From positions 1 through 31,425 of the forward strand of contig CAMYNC010000026.1 in NCBI GenBank assembly GCA_947259685.1: a stretch of 31,425 bases of DNA. The letters are read 5' to 3'. Below are positions 23,263 through 31,425 of this stretch, piece after piece (the stretch's first letter is position 1; each line of letters begins with the position of its first letter). Made by a program: the position numbers and the translations under genes. The notes beneath the pieces are model-generated. The model did not search any database and was not told the origin of the DNA. It was given only the letters and a program-made list of their open reading frames with translations. The DNA is from an uncultured Desulfuromonadales bacterium (GTDB lineage: Bacteria > Desulfobacterota > Desulfuromonadia > Desulfuromonadales > Geopsychrobacteraceae).

Positions 23263-25623
23263 ATGCCAACACTGACCATCGACAACCAGCAGATAAGTGT
23301 TCCCAAAGGGGCCAGCGTCCTCGCCGCCGCCGAACAATTGGGGATTGTTGTGCCGCATTTCTGTTACCATAAAGCGCTGGGGGCCGTAGGGGCCTGCCGG
23401 ATGTGCGCAGTGACCGTGGTCGAAGGTTCGCAGAAGGGCCTGAAGATGTCCTGCCTGATCCCGGCCGAAGAGGGGATGGTGGTCACCACCGGCGATGAAC
23501 GCTCGACCGCCTTCCGTGCCCGGGTGACCGAGTGGCTGATGATTAATCATCCCCACGATTGTCCGGTATGCGACGAAGGGGGCGAGTGCCAGCTGCAGGA
23601 GATGACCATCGCCGGCGGGCATGGCATCCGCCGCTACGGTGGCAAAAAGCGGACCTATGATAATCAGGAACTCGGACCATTTATCACCCAGGAAATGAAC
23701 CGTTGTATCCAATGTTACCGCTGTGCGCGGACCTATCAGGATTACTGCGGAGGCCGTGATTTTGGCGTTCAGGGATCACGCAACCGGGTCTTTTTCGGCC
23801 GTTTCACCGAGGGTATGCTCGAAAGCGATTTCTCTGGAAACCTGGTCGATGTCTGTCCGACCGGAGTGTTTACCGATAAAACCTACCGGTTTAAAACCCG
23901 CTATTGGGATTTGCAGGAAGCGCCGTCGATCTGCCCGCACTGCTCGCTCGGCTGCGCCACCGTTCCCGGCGGCCGTTTCCGTGAACTGCAGCGGGTCCGC
24001 AGCGGCGTCAACTCACAGGTCAATGGGCATTTTATCTGTGACCGCGGCCGCTTCGGCAGCAGTTACGTCAACCATCCCGAGCGACCCCGCCAGGCGCAGC
24101 GCCGTGGCGAGGGGATGCTGAGGATTGATGAAGCCCTGCAGCAGCTGAAGGCCCGAGCCCGTCAATTGATTGCCGAAAATGGACCGGATGCGGTGCTGTT
24201 GCTCGGCTCTGAACGGGCCTCTTTGGAGGCCAACTGGCTGTTGCAGCAGTGGGCCCGGCAGCTGGGCGCGGCGGCGCCGATATTGGGCGCCCACGGGCCA
24301 CGGCAGAGGGCTGCCCAGGTGGCGGCCACTGATCTTTCTGCTCGCCTGGCGTCGCTGGAGCAGCTGCGCAATAGCGACCTGGTGGTGGTCTTCGGTGCCG
24401 ATCCGCTAGCCGAAGCGCCGATGCTGGCTGTTGCCCTGCGTCAGGTGATTCGCCAGGGCGGTCAGGTAATGATTTACGATCCGCGGCCGGTGGAGCTGCC
24501 TTGGGAGTTCGATCATACCCCGCTATCGAGGAAGGAGTTATTACACTTACTCAGCGAAGCAAAAACTGCCGAAGGCGATATGCTGCGCGAATTGCTGCAG
24601 CGAGCCGAGCGACCAGTCCTGGTGGGCGGCGGCGATCTGCTCGGTGCGGCCGGCCTGCGGCAGCTGAATCGACTGGCAACAGAGCTGACCACCGACGAGC
24701 GCCCCTGCCTGGTCCATCCCCTGCTCGCTGGCCCGAACAGTTTCGGTGTTGCCCTGCTCAGTCCAACTGAACCGGCAGACCTGCTGTCCCGGCTGGAATC
24801 CGGGCTGGTAAAGCAGCTGATTTGTCTGGAAACCGACCCGCTGCTCGAAGCGCCGCAGGGGGAGCGGTTTGCCAATTGCCTGGCCAAACTCGAGGAACTG
24901 GTGGTTTTCGATCATCTGCCGACCCCGCTCAGTGTCCATGCCAGCCTGTTTCTGCCGACAGCGACCCCGGTTGAAACTGCCGGCAGTTTTATCAACAACG
25001 AAGGTCGCCTGCAAGCGTTCGCACCTGTTATCGAACCGGGCCTTTCGATTTCCGAGACCGGCTCAGGTGACCATCCGCCACGTGAATTTGTACTACAGAC
25101 CCCCGGCAGCGAACCTCGCCCAGCTTGGCGGATGCTGCAGCAACTGCTTGGTGATAGCTGCGAGCTGGCTGAGGTGCGGCAACGGATGGTCGCAGCGCTG
25201 CCGCGATTGAACGGCCTGACTGAAATTATCCCCGGTGATGAAGGAGTTCGGGTTGCCAGCGCTGCTGTCGGTTCAGTATCGAGTCATGAGCGACCCGAAC
25301 AGCCGGCCGGCAGCTTGGAATTGCTGGTCAGCCCGGCAGCCTATGGCGGTGAGCTTTATAGCCGCTTTTCTGCCAAACTGGCGCCGCGATTTGCGGCCGC
25401 CGAACTCTGCCTGAATCCGCAGGATGCCACCGAGCGACGCCTGGAAGAGGGGCAGCTGGTGGTTCTCGATTGCGAGGCGGGCAGTTTCAGTTTGTCCCTG
25501 GCGCTTAACGGGCGCCTGGCGCTCGGCTGCGCCCTGGTACAGAACAGTGCCGCCTTGCCCCAGTTGATTCCCGGTTGTGAGGCGCGCTTCTGTCAGGTCG
25601 GTCCGGAGGTAAAGGATGCCTGA
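23263..25623 (+). CDS. nuoG: NADH-quinone oxidoreductase subunit G
   Basis: A 786-aa iron-sulphur subunit of the NADH module, related to molybdopterin oxidoreductases. The 2Fe-2S ferredoxin-like domain has Cys34, Cys45, Cys48 and Cys64. The His-ligated 4Fe-4S site is HPHDCPVCDEGGEC (His96, Cys100, Cys103, Cys109). The next 4Fe-4S site is CIQCYRC (148, 151, 154) plus Cys198. The extra N7 site is kept: CPHCSLGC (224, 227, 231) with Cys259. Residues from about 270 form a molybdopterin-oxidoreductase-like domain without an obvious Mo ligand, as usual in NuoG. The start is ATG 23263, with GGAAG partly supplied by the edge of the upstream palindrome. It overlaps nuoH by 8 bp. Confidence 0.95.
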   Translation: MPTLTIDNQQISVPKGASVLAAAEQLGIVVPHFCYHKALGAVGACRMCAVTVVEGSQKGLKMSCLIPAEEGMVVTTGDERSTAFRARVTEWLMINHPHDCPVCDEGGECQLQEMTIAGGHGIRRYGGKKRTYDNQELGPFITQEMNRCIQCYRCARTYQDYCGGRDFGVQGSRNRVFFGRFTEGMLESDFSGNLVDVCPTGVFTDKTYRFKTRYWDLQEAPSICPHCSLGCATVPGGRFRELQRVRSGVNSQVNGHFICDRGRFGSSYVNHPERPRQAQRRGEGMLRIDEALQQLKARARQLIAENGPDAVLLLGSERASLEANWLLQQWARQLGAAAPILGAHGPRQRAAQVAATDLSARLASLEQLRNSDLVVVFGADPLAEAPMLAVALRQVIRQGGQVMIYDPRPVELPWEFDHTPLSRKELLHLLSEAKTAEGDMLRELLQRAERPVLVGGGDLLGAAGLRQLNRLATELTTDERPCLVHPLLAGPNSFGVALLSPTEPADLLSRLESGLVKQLICLETDPLLEAPQGERFANCLAKLEELVVFDHLPTPLSVHASLFLPTATPVETAGSFINNEGRLQAFAPVIEPGLSISETGSGDHPPREFVLQTPGSEPRPAWRMLQQLLGDSCELAEVRQRMVAALPRLNGLTEIIPGDEGVRVASAAVGSVSSHERPEQPAGSLELLVSPAAYGGELYSRFSAKLAPRFAAAELCLNPQDATERRLEEGQLVVLDCEAGSFSLSLALNGRLALGCALVQNSAALPQLIPGCEARFCQVGPEVKDA

Positions 25624-26608
25624 GCAGCTGATCATTTATGTCTTGATTCTGGCCAAGCTGGGGCTGATTTTTTTCGTTATCCTCACCCTGGCGGCCTATC
25701 TGGTGCTGGCCGAGCGGAAGATTCTTGCCCGCATGCAGCTGCGCTACGGGCCGAACCGGGTTGGGCCCTTCGGCATGCTGCAGCCGCTCTCCGACCTGAT
25801 CAAACTGCTCACCAAAGAGGACTTTTTGCCGGCGACCGCCGATAAGTGGTTGTTTTTGATCGCGCCGGGCCTCTCGGCGGTGACCGCCCTGCTGACCTTT
25901 GCCGTGGTTCCCTTCGGCCCGCCGCTGGAAATTTTCGGTCAGACCCTGCCACTGGTGGTCATCGACCTGAATATCGGCGTGCTCTATTTTCTTGGCCTGT
26001 CGTCACTGGCGGTTTATGGCATGGCGTTGGGCGGCTGGGCTTCTAACTCCAAGTATGCTCTGCTCGGGAGTATCCGTGGTCTGGCACAGCTGATCAGCTA
26101 TGAACTGGCGATGGGCCTTTCGGTGGTCCCAGTGGTGATGATGGCGCGCTCTTTTTCCCTGACCGAAATTGTCATGGCGCAAGAAGCAATCCCCTACATC
26201 CTGCTCAACCCGCTGGCTTTTCTCATTTTTTTAATCAGCATCGTGGCTGAAAGCAAGCGGATTCCCTTCGACATGCCGGAGGCTGAAAACGAGCTGGTGG
26301 CCGGTTTCCATACGGAATATTCGGGGATGCGTTTCGGCCTGTTTTTTGTCGGCGAGTACATCAATCTGATCATCCTCGGCTCGATGCTCACCGTTTTCTT
26401 CCTCGGCGGTTGGCACGGCCCCTATTTGCCGGGGGTGGTCTGGTTCTCTCTCAAGGTGCTGGCGATCTGCTTTTTCTTTATCTGGGTGCGGGCCAGTCTG
26501 CCTCGGCTACGCTATGATCAGTTGATGCACTTCGGCTGGAAACTGCTGCTGCCGCTGTCGTTGCTGAATGTGCTGGTGACTGGGGCGGTTCTTTTATGGA
26601 TAGGATAA
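25616..26608 (+). CDS. nuoH: NADH-quinone oxidoreductase subunit H
   Basis: A 330-aa membrane subunit forming the quinone chamber with NuoB and NuoD. ATG 25616 lies inside the end of nuoG, with GGAGGTAAAGG ahead of it. About eight hydrophobic helices are visible. Conserved loops are present: LAERKILARMQLRYGPNRVG (about 31-50), LQPLSDLIKLLTKED (about 55-69), and ESKRIPFDMPEAENELVAGF followed by EYSGMRF, the charged quinone-side loop. It is close to the usual length. nuoI follows after 3 bp. Confidence 0.96.
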   Translation: MPEQLIIYVLILAKLGLIFFVILTLAAYLVLAERKILARMQLRYGPNRVGPFGMLQPLSDLIKLLTKEDFLPATADKWLFLIAPGLSAVTALLTFAVVPFGPPLEIFGQTLPLVVIDLNIGVLYFLGLSSLAVYGMALGGWASNSKYALLGSIRGLAQLISYELAMGLSVVPVVMMARSFSLTEIVMAQEAIPYILLNPLAFLIFLISIVAESKRIPFDMPEAENELVAGFHTEYSGMRFGLFFVGEYINLIILGSMLTVFFLGGWHGPYLPGVVWFSLKVLAICFFFIWVRASLPRLRYDQLMHFGWKLLLPLSLLNVLVTGAVLLWIG

Positions 26609-26611
26609 GCG

Positions 26612-27142
26612 ATGCATCTCTGGCGTGACATTCGTGGCACCCTGCAGCCTTTCTGGGTGACCCTGCGCAACATGTTCCGCAAGCCGGTGACGATTCAATA
26701 CCCGGAGCAGCGCCAGCCGACCGCCGAGCGCTACCGGGCGCGCCTGATCCTGACCCGCGATCCGGATGGCCAGGAGCGCTGCGTTGCCTGTCATCTGTGC
26801 AGCGCTGCCTGCCCGGTCGACTGTATTTCGATGCAGGCCACCGAAGCGGAAGATGGCCGACGCTACGCCGCCTGGTTCCGGATCAACTTCAGCCGCTGTA
26901 TCTTTTGTGGTCTTTGTACCGAGGCTTGCCCGACCCTGGCGATTCAGGTGACCGGTGACTTTGAGCTGGCGGGTCGCGACCCGCTTAAGATGGTTTACGA
27001 AAAACAGGACCTGCTGGTCGATCACTGTGGTCAGGAACCCGATTACAATTTTTATCGCCAGGCCGGGATCGGCGTTGCGGTACCGCGCGGCGGCAATCCG
27101 ACCGAAACGCCGCCGGTCGACCTTAAGGATCTGCTGCCATGA
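26612..27142 (+). CDS. nuoI: NADH-quinone oxidoreductase subunit I
   Basis: A 176-aa ferredoxin-type subunit carrying clusters N6a and N6b. Two CxxCxxCxxxC motifs: CVACHLCSAAC (Cys57, 60, 63, 67) and CIFCGLCTEAC (Cys96, 99, 102, 106). The N-terminal amphipathic stretch RGTLQPFWVTLRNMFRKPVT anchors it to the membrane arm, followed by the family's YPEQR. The C-terminal tail PRGGNPTETPPVDLKDLLP is longer and more variable. It overlaps nuoJ by 4 bp. Confidence 0.95.
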   Translation: MHLWRDIRGTLQPFWVTLRNMFRKPVTIQYPEQRQPTAERYRARLILTRDPDGQERCVACHLCSAACPVDCISMQATEAEDGRRYAAWFRINFSRCIFCGLCTEACPTLAIQVTGDFELAGRDPLKMVYEKQDLLVDHCGQEPDYNFYRQAGIGVAVPRGGNPTETPPVDLKDLLP

Positions 27143-27666
27143 GCGCTACGCTGATGTTCTATATCCTTGGCGCCATTGCCGTGATTGCAACCCTGCTGGC
27201 GATCACCCGGCGCAACCCGGTGCATGCGGTCATCTATCTGGTCAACAGCTTTTTCGCTTTGGCGCTGCTCTTCTACCTGCTCGGAGCACCGCTGGTTGCG
27301 GCCTGGGAGGTGATCATCTATGCCGGGGCGATCATGGTGCTGTTTTTGTTCATTATCATGATGCTGGAGCTGGCGCCGGGGGTAGAGGCGGATCGCTACG
27401 GGCCGAATTGGGTGCAGTGGCTGCCGATTCTGTTACTGGCCGGGGCGCTGGGCGTTTGTACCCTGCTGCTGACCGGCCTCGACCCGACCATGGACGACGG
27501 GGTGCCGCGCTGGTATGCCAGCCCGCGCGATTTCGGTTATGCGCTGTTTAAGGAGTATGCTCTGGCGGTGGAGATCGTCTCCTTCCAACTGTTGTTCGCC
27601 GCAGTTGGCGCCTTCTATGTCGGCAAGCCGGAGTCGAAAAGAAAAGCCCGCGGAGGTGAGGCATGA
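27139..27666 (+). CDS. nuoJ: NADH-quinone oxidoreductase subunit J
   Basis: A 175-aa membrane subunit; ATGA overlaps on both sides. Five hydrophobic helices are visible. The family block reads NPVHAVIYLVNSFFALALLF then VAAWEVIIYAGAIMVLFLFI, the pi-bulge-bearing helix 3 region that moves during coupling. A late SFQLLFAAVGAFYVGK helix and a basic tail (KPESKRKARGG) complete it. Confidence 0.93.
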   Translation: MSATLMFYILGAIAVIATLLAITRRNPVHAVIYLVNSFFALALLFYLLGAPLVAAWEVIIYAGAIMVLFLFIIMMLELAPGVEADRYGPNWVQWLPILLLAGALGVCTLLLTGLDPTMDDGVPRWYASPRDFGYALFKEYALAVEIVSFQLLFAAVGAFYVGKPESKRKARGGEA

Positions 27667-27968
27667 TAGTGCCCTTAGAGCACCTGCTGATCCTTTCCAC
27701 CCTGCTGTTTCTGCTCGGCCTGGTCTGCGTGCTGGTGCGGCGCAACCTGATCATGATCCTGATCGGCGTCGAAATCATGCTCAACGCCGTCGGCCTGACC
27801 CTGGTCGGAGCGTCCGCCTTCTGGCAACAACTGGACGGTCAGATCATGGTCATCTTCCTGATGGCGATGACCTCCGCGGAGGTCTCGATCTCCCTGGCGA
27901 TGGTGGTTTATCTCAACCGGCGCAAGCAGAGTATCGATATCCGCGCCTTTGACGAGATGAGGGGCTGA
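27663..27968 (+). CDS. nuoK: NADH-quinone oxidoreductase subunit K
   Basis: A 101-aa MrpC-like membrane subunit with three helices. Family landmarks: LRRNLIMILIGVEIMLNAV-like sequence (VRRNLIMILIGVEIMLNAV, with the conserved membrane Glu) and MVIFLMAMTSAEVSISLAMV (second conserved Glu), ending in a short charged tail. It overlaps nuoJ by 4 bp; nuoL follows after 2 bp. Confidence 0.95.
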   Translation: MIVPLEHLLILSTLLFLLGLVCVLVRRNLIMILIGVEIMLNAVGLTLVGASAFWQQLDGQIMVIFLMAMTSAEVSISLAMVVYLNRRKQSIDIRAFDEMRG

Positions 27969-27970
27969 GC

Positions 27971-29821
27971 ATGCTGGCACTGATTTTAATCCTGCCCTTG
28001 GCTGGCGCCCTGCTTAATACTTGCTTCGGCAGTCGACTGCCGCGGCCTTTGCAGGCGCTGATCGCCAGCGGCGCAGTGTTCGGCAGCTTCTTGGCCTGCA
28101 TCGCCTGTTGGCCGCAGGCCGCAGGTGGGGGACTACACACCAACCTGTTCACCTGGCTGCAGAGCGGCAATTTTACTGCCGAGGTCGGCCTGTTATTCGA
28201 TCCGCTTGCCGCGATCATGACTCTGATGGTTACCGGTGTGGCGACCCTGATCCATCTCTATGCTACCGGCTATATGGAGGAGGAGAACGATCAGGCACGC
28301 TTTTTTGCCCTGCTCAACCTGTTCGTCTTCGCCATGCTCACGATTATCCTTGCAGACAACCTGCTGTTGATGTTCCTCGGCTGGGAGGGGGTTGGCTTCT
28401 GCTCCTACGGGCTGATCGGTTTCTGGTACCGCAAGGCCGAAAATGCCAACGCCGGGCGTAAGGCATTTATCGTCACCCGGATCGGCGATCTGTTTTTTAC
28501 CGTCGGTCTGCTCTGGCTGTTCAGTCTGTTCGGTACCATCGGCATCGAGGCGATCAACGGCAGGGCCGCCGAACTTGATCCGACAACTCTGACCATCATT
28601 TCCCTATTGCTGCTCGGCGGCGCCTGCGGCAAGAGCGCCCAGCTGCCGCTGATGAGCTGGCTGCCCGACGCCATGGCCGGGCCGACGCCGGTGTCGGCGC
28701 TGATCCACGCCGCGACCATGGTCACTGCCGGGGTCTATCTGCTCTGCCGGATGTTTCCTTTGGTCTCGCTTTCTCCGGTTGCCTTGGGGGTGATTGCCTG
28801 CGTTGGCGCTCTGACCGCTTTTTACGCGGCCAGTTGCGCCCTGGCCCAACGGGAGATTAAGCGGGTGCTCGCCTATTCGACCATGAGTCAGGTTGGCTAC
28901 ATGTTCCTCGCGGTCGGCCTGGGCAGCGTTTCGGCCGCCATGTTCCACTTGCTGACCCACGCCTTTTTCAAAGCGCTGTTGTTCATGGGCGCCGGCTGCC
29001 TGATCAATTTAGCTGGTCATGAAAACGATATCTTTCTGATGGGCGGGATGCGAAAACGTTCAAAGGCAGTATTTTGGTTGTTTCTCGCCGGGCTGTTCTG
29101 TCTGGCTGGGGCGCCTTTGACCGGGGGCTTCTTTTCCAAAGATCTGATTCTGGCAAGCGCTTTCGCCAAAGGGGATTATTTTCACCTGGCGCTTTATGGT
29201 CTGGGTGTGTTGACCGCCGGGATGACCGCCCTCTACAGTTTCCGCTTGGCTTATCTCGTCTTCGCCGGGGATTATCGTGGCGAAGAACTCCCGCATGAAC
29301 TGCCGAAGCTGATGATCTGGACTCTGCCGCTGTTGGCGTTGCTCGGGTTGGCGGGTGGGCTGCTGAACCTGCCACACCTGTTCGGCGGCCATTCCTGGCT
29401 CTCCGGCTGGCTGGGGCGCGAAGGCGATCTGGTGCACTTGCCGCTGCAGAGCGAATATTTTCTGTTTGGCGTGGCGCTGGCGGTGTTCCTGCTCGGTTGG
29501 TCGATTGCTCATCTGCGCTACCGACGGTTTGTTGATTGCGAGGCCGGCTGCATCAGCGGGTTCTTTTTATCCGGCTGGCGCTGTGATGCCTTTTTTGACC
29601 GCATGTTGATAAGACCATTCCGGCAGCTCTGCCGCTTCTGCTGGCAAGGCGTTGATTTGGCCCTGATCGACGGCCTGGTTGAAGCCTTTGCTCGCGCCTG
29701 TTTTACCTGGGGGCATGTGCTGCGGTTTTTAGCTGATGGGAAAATTTCCCGCTATTTGCAGAGCTTTGCCTGGGGGTTGTTGTTGATTGTCAGTTGGTTT
29801 CTGCTGCGGGCGATTGCGTGA
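27971..29821 (+). CDS. nuoL: NADH-quinone oxidoreductase subunit L
   Basis: A 616-aa antiporter-like proton-channel subunit at the far end of the membrane arm. It has many hydrophobic helices. Conserved charged sites appear in LLLMFLGWEGVGFCSYGLIG (channel Glu), GKSAQLPLMSWLPDAMAGPTPVSALIHAATMV (channel Lys and His region, read in parts), and REIKRVLAYSTMSQVGYMFL. GGFFSKDLILA marks helix 12. The C-terminal part (about 505-616) continues with FVDCEAGCISGFFL and a final hydrophobic helix, consistent with the lateral-helix region. Repeat copy 3 begins 3 bp after its stop. Confidence 0.95.
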   Translation: MLALILILPLAGALLNTCFGSRLPRPLQALIASGAVFGSFLACIACWPQAAGGGLHTNLFTWLQSGNFTAEVGLLFDPLAAIMTLMVTGVATLIHLYATGYMEEENDQARFFALLNLFVFAMLTIILADNLLLMFLGWEGVGFCSYGLIGFWYRKAENANAGRKAFIVTRIGDLFFTVGLLWLFSLFGTIGIEAINGRAAELDPTTLTIISLLLLGGACGKSAQLPLMSWLPDAMAGPTPVSALIHAATMVTAGVYLLCRMFPLVSLSPVALGVIACVGALTAFYAASCALAQREIKRVLAYSTMSQVGYMFLAVGLGSVSAAMFHLLTHAFFKALLFMGAGCLINLAGHENDIFLMGGMRKRSKAVFWLFLAGLFCLAGAPLTGGFFSKDLILASAFAKGDYFHLALYGLGVLTAGMTALYSFRLAYLVFAGDYRGEELPHELPKLMIWTLPLLALLGLAGGLLNLPHLFGGHSWLSGWLGREGDLVHLPLQSEYFLFGVALAVFLLGWSIAHLRYRRFVDCEAGCISGFFLSGWRCDAFFDRMLIRPFRQLCRFCWQGVDLALIDGLVEAFARACFTWGHVLRFLADGKISRYLQSFAWGLLLIVSWFLLRAIA

Positions 29822-29824
29822 GGG

Positions 29825-29946
29825 GGGCTGATGAAAATACCCCGTCTGCGGCGTTATGCTTGATTTTGACTCCTCGACGTAGCGCTGCTACGCCTGCGGG
29901 TCAAAGTCTGCGCAAGCCTTGCATCCGGGGCATTTTGATCAGCCCT
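29825..29946. repeat. Nested palindromic repeat element, copy 3 of 3 (nuoL-nuoM gap)
   Basis: About 122 bp. Outer stem: GGGCTGAT (29825-29832) with ATCAGCCC (29938-29945), then AAAAT (29834-29838) with ATTTT (29932-29936) and CCCCG (29840-29844) with CGGGG (29926-29930). Middle stem: TTTGAC (29865-29870) with GTCAAA (29900-29905). Apical hairpin: CGTAGC-GCT-GCTACG (29878-29892), a two-sided change from the CCTAGC/GCTAGG of the other copies. Confidence 0.9.
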
Positions 29947-29985
29947 GGGAAATAGTGGAAAATTTATAAAGGCACCTATAAAGAT

Positions 29986-31425
29986 ATGATTGCAGAGTCT
30001 TCAACACCTATCCCCATCCTCAGTCTGCTGCTCTGGCTGCCGCTGCTGGGCTCGCTGCTTTGCCTGATCTGGCGCAAGTCGGCCAATGCCTGCCGCTGGC
30101 TGGCCTTGGGTACCACCAGCCTGCTGCTGGTCCTGAGTATCGGTCTGGCCCTGTCGGTTGCGCCGGTGGGCGGCTGGTTGAGATATGAGGATTACAGCTG
30201 GATCGAGGCTTTCGGCATCCGTTACACCCTGGGACTGGACGGTATTTCGCTGCTGTTGATTCTGCTGACCGCTTTTCTGCAGGTTATCGCAGTGTTGATC
30301 TCCTGGGATATGCGCTATCATCCGGCGCTATTTTTCGCTCTGGTTTTGCTCTTGGAAACCGGCATCATCGGGGTTTTTCTTGCCCTTGACTTGGTGCTGT
30401 TTTATCTGTTCTGGGAACTGATGCTGATCCCGATGTTCTTTTTAATCGGCGTCTGGGGGCATGAACGGCGGGTCTACGCGGCAGTAAAGTTCTTTTTGTT
30501 TACCCTGGCTGGCAGTTTATTGCTGCTGTTGGCGGTGATCAGCCTCTACCTGCTGCATGGCGAGCAGACCGGGGTCTACACCTTTGCCCTGGAGTCGCTG
30601 AAACAGACCGAGCTGAGCGCAACCCAGGAGATGGTCTTTTTTCTCTGCTTCATGGCGGCCTTTGCCGTCAAGGTGCCGCTGTTTCCTTTCCATACCTGGC
30701 TGCCCGATGCCCACACCGAAGCCCCGGCTGCCGGTTCCGTCGATCTGGCTGGGCTGCTGCTGAAAACCGGGGTTTACGGGATGATCCGCTTCGCCTTTCC
30801 GTTGTTTCCCCTGGCCACCCAGAAGTCTCTTCCGGTGCTGGCCGTTTTGGCTTTAATTGGCCTGTTCTATGCCGCCTGGATTGCCTATCTGCAGATCGAT
30901 ATCAAACGAATCGTGGCTTATTCGTCGATTTCCCACCTCGGTTTCGTGATTCTCGGCCTGGCCGCCTGGAACCAGACTGCCTGGGAGGGGAGCATCCTGC
31001 TGATGATCAACCATGGGATCACCACCGGGGCGCTGTTTGTGATGATCGCGATGATCCGGCAGCGCACTGGCACCCGTGATATCGATAAGCTAGGTGGCTT
31101 GTGGAAAACCCAGCCGAACCTTTCAGCGTTTTTCCTGCTGTTCTGTCTCGCTTCTCTCGGCCTGCCGGGGCTGGCCAATTTTGCTGGTGAAATCCTGATT
31201 CTGATCGGCACTTTCGGCGACCACCCGGTCTGGGCGGCACTCGCGGTCTGTGGGGTATTGTTTGCCGCTGCTTACATGTTGCGGCTGGTGCAGGAGGTGA
31301 TCTGGGGGCCCAATTGCCAACCCTTTGACCGGCTTGATCTTTCCGGCCGTGAATGGTTGATTCTGATTCCGCTGGCGGTGCTGGTGATCTGGCTCGGCTG
31401 TTATCCGCAGCCGGCCCTCGAACCC
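29986..31425 (+). CDS. nuoM: NADH-quinone oxidoreductase subunit M (3' end outside window)
   Basis: 480 codons are visible from ATG 29986 to the window edge with no stop. This is the middle antiporter-like proton channel of complex I. The channel Glu falls at residue 144 in LFYLFWELMLIPMFFLIGVW, the same number as in E. coli NuoM. The channel Lys is Lys229 in FAVKVPLFPFHTWLPDAHTE, followed by APAAGSVDLAGLLLKTGVYG. IDIKRIVAYSSISHLGFVIL is the later helix with a key Lys. The ribosome site is weak (AAAGG at about 13 nt). It lies 164 bp after nuoL, across repeat copy 3, whereas most nuo junctions overlap. nuoN is expected just beyond the window. Confidence 0.94.
   Translation, partial: MIAESSTPIPILSLLLWLPLLGSLLCLIWRKSANACRWLALGTTSLLLVLSIGLALSVAPVGGWLRYEDYSWIEAFGIRYTLGLDGISLLLILLTAFLQVIAVLISWDMRYHPALFFALVLLLETGIIGVFLALDLVLFYLFWELMLIPMFFLIGVWGHERRVYAAVKFFLFTLAGSLLLLLAVISLYLLHGEQTGVYTFALESLKQTELSATQEMVFFLCFMAAFAVKVPLFPFHTWLPDAHTEAPAAGSVDLAGLLLKTGVYGMIRFAFPLFPLATQKSLPVLAVLALIGLFYAAWIAYLQIDIKRIVAYSSISHLGFVILGLAAWNQTAWEGSILLMINHGITTGALFVMIAMIRQRTGTRDIDKLGGLWKTQPNLSAFFLLFCLASLGLPGLANFAGEILILIGTFGDHPVWAALAVCGVLFAAAYMLRLVQEVIWGPNCQPFDRLDLSGREWLILIPLAVLVIWLGCYPQPALEP

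Noticed and set aside
22615..23712. Minus-strand open frame (365 codons) across nuoF and nuoG
   Set aside because: It is antisense to two well-supported genes and the intervening palindrome, with no recognisable domain.

Overview
The window is a stretch of bacterial core chromosome, about 57% GC by eye. It most resembles a member of the Desulfuromonadales (Geobacter, Desulfuromonas or Pelobacter-like). The grounds are a hisZ-purA pair, a fused NuoBCD subunit inside a nuo operon, selU, a homodimeric-type pyruvate dehydrogenase, and several palindromic intergenic repeats. The assignment rests on gene style and order; no rRNA or other decisive marker is present.

Layout. Positions 1-460 hold two colliding gene fragments: a DUF4071-like (MAP3K TRAFs-binding) C-terminal piece on the plus strand and a Sel1-repeat gene on the minus strand. 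An initiator tRNA with its terminator follows (minus strand), then tRNA 2-selenouridine synthase (selU) and a conserved protein that may have an amidohydrolase-type fold. A strong two-way terminator separates these from a small lipoprotein (minus). Next come leucyl aminopeptidase (pepA), a TPR protein (minus), hisZ, purA, tRNA-Lys and tRNA-Glu. Positions 9886-11258 carry a divergent pair: an Ada-like regulator/methyltransferase and a tautomerase-like small protein. Positions 11380-17289 encode the pyruvate dehydrogenase complex (aceE, aceF, lpdA). A decayed tRNA-Glu relic, a second intact tRNA-Glu and rnhA follow. From 18344 to the right edge runs the NADH-quinone oxidoreductase operon nuoA, nuoBCD, E, F, G, H, I, J, K, L and M, with M cut by the window edge.

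Function. PDH turns pyruvate into acetyl-CoA and NADH, and complex I oxidises NADH and pumps ions. The right two-thirds of the window is therefore central energy metabolism. The left third is tRNA, purine, histidine and peptide housekeeping.

I see no CRISPR array, no transposase gene, no phage genes and no evident new defence or metabolic system. The unexplained signal lies between the genes. (1) A roughly 120-bp nested palindrome occurs three times, each copy just after a stop codon, with compensatory base changes that preserve its stems; two copies sit inside the nuo operon. (2) A different palindrome fills the nuoF-nuoG gap. (3) The two tRNA-Glu genes share a duplicated leader that can form two competing hairpins, one of which captures the 5' end of the tRNA. 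(4) A third, decayed tRNA-Glu lies beside one of them. (5) The two gene fragments at the left edge look like a recombination join.
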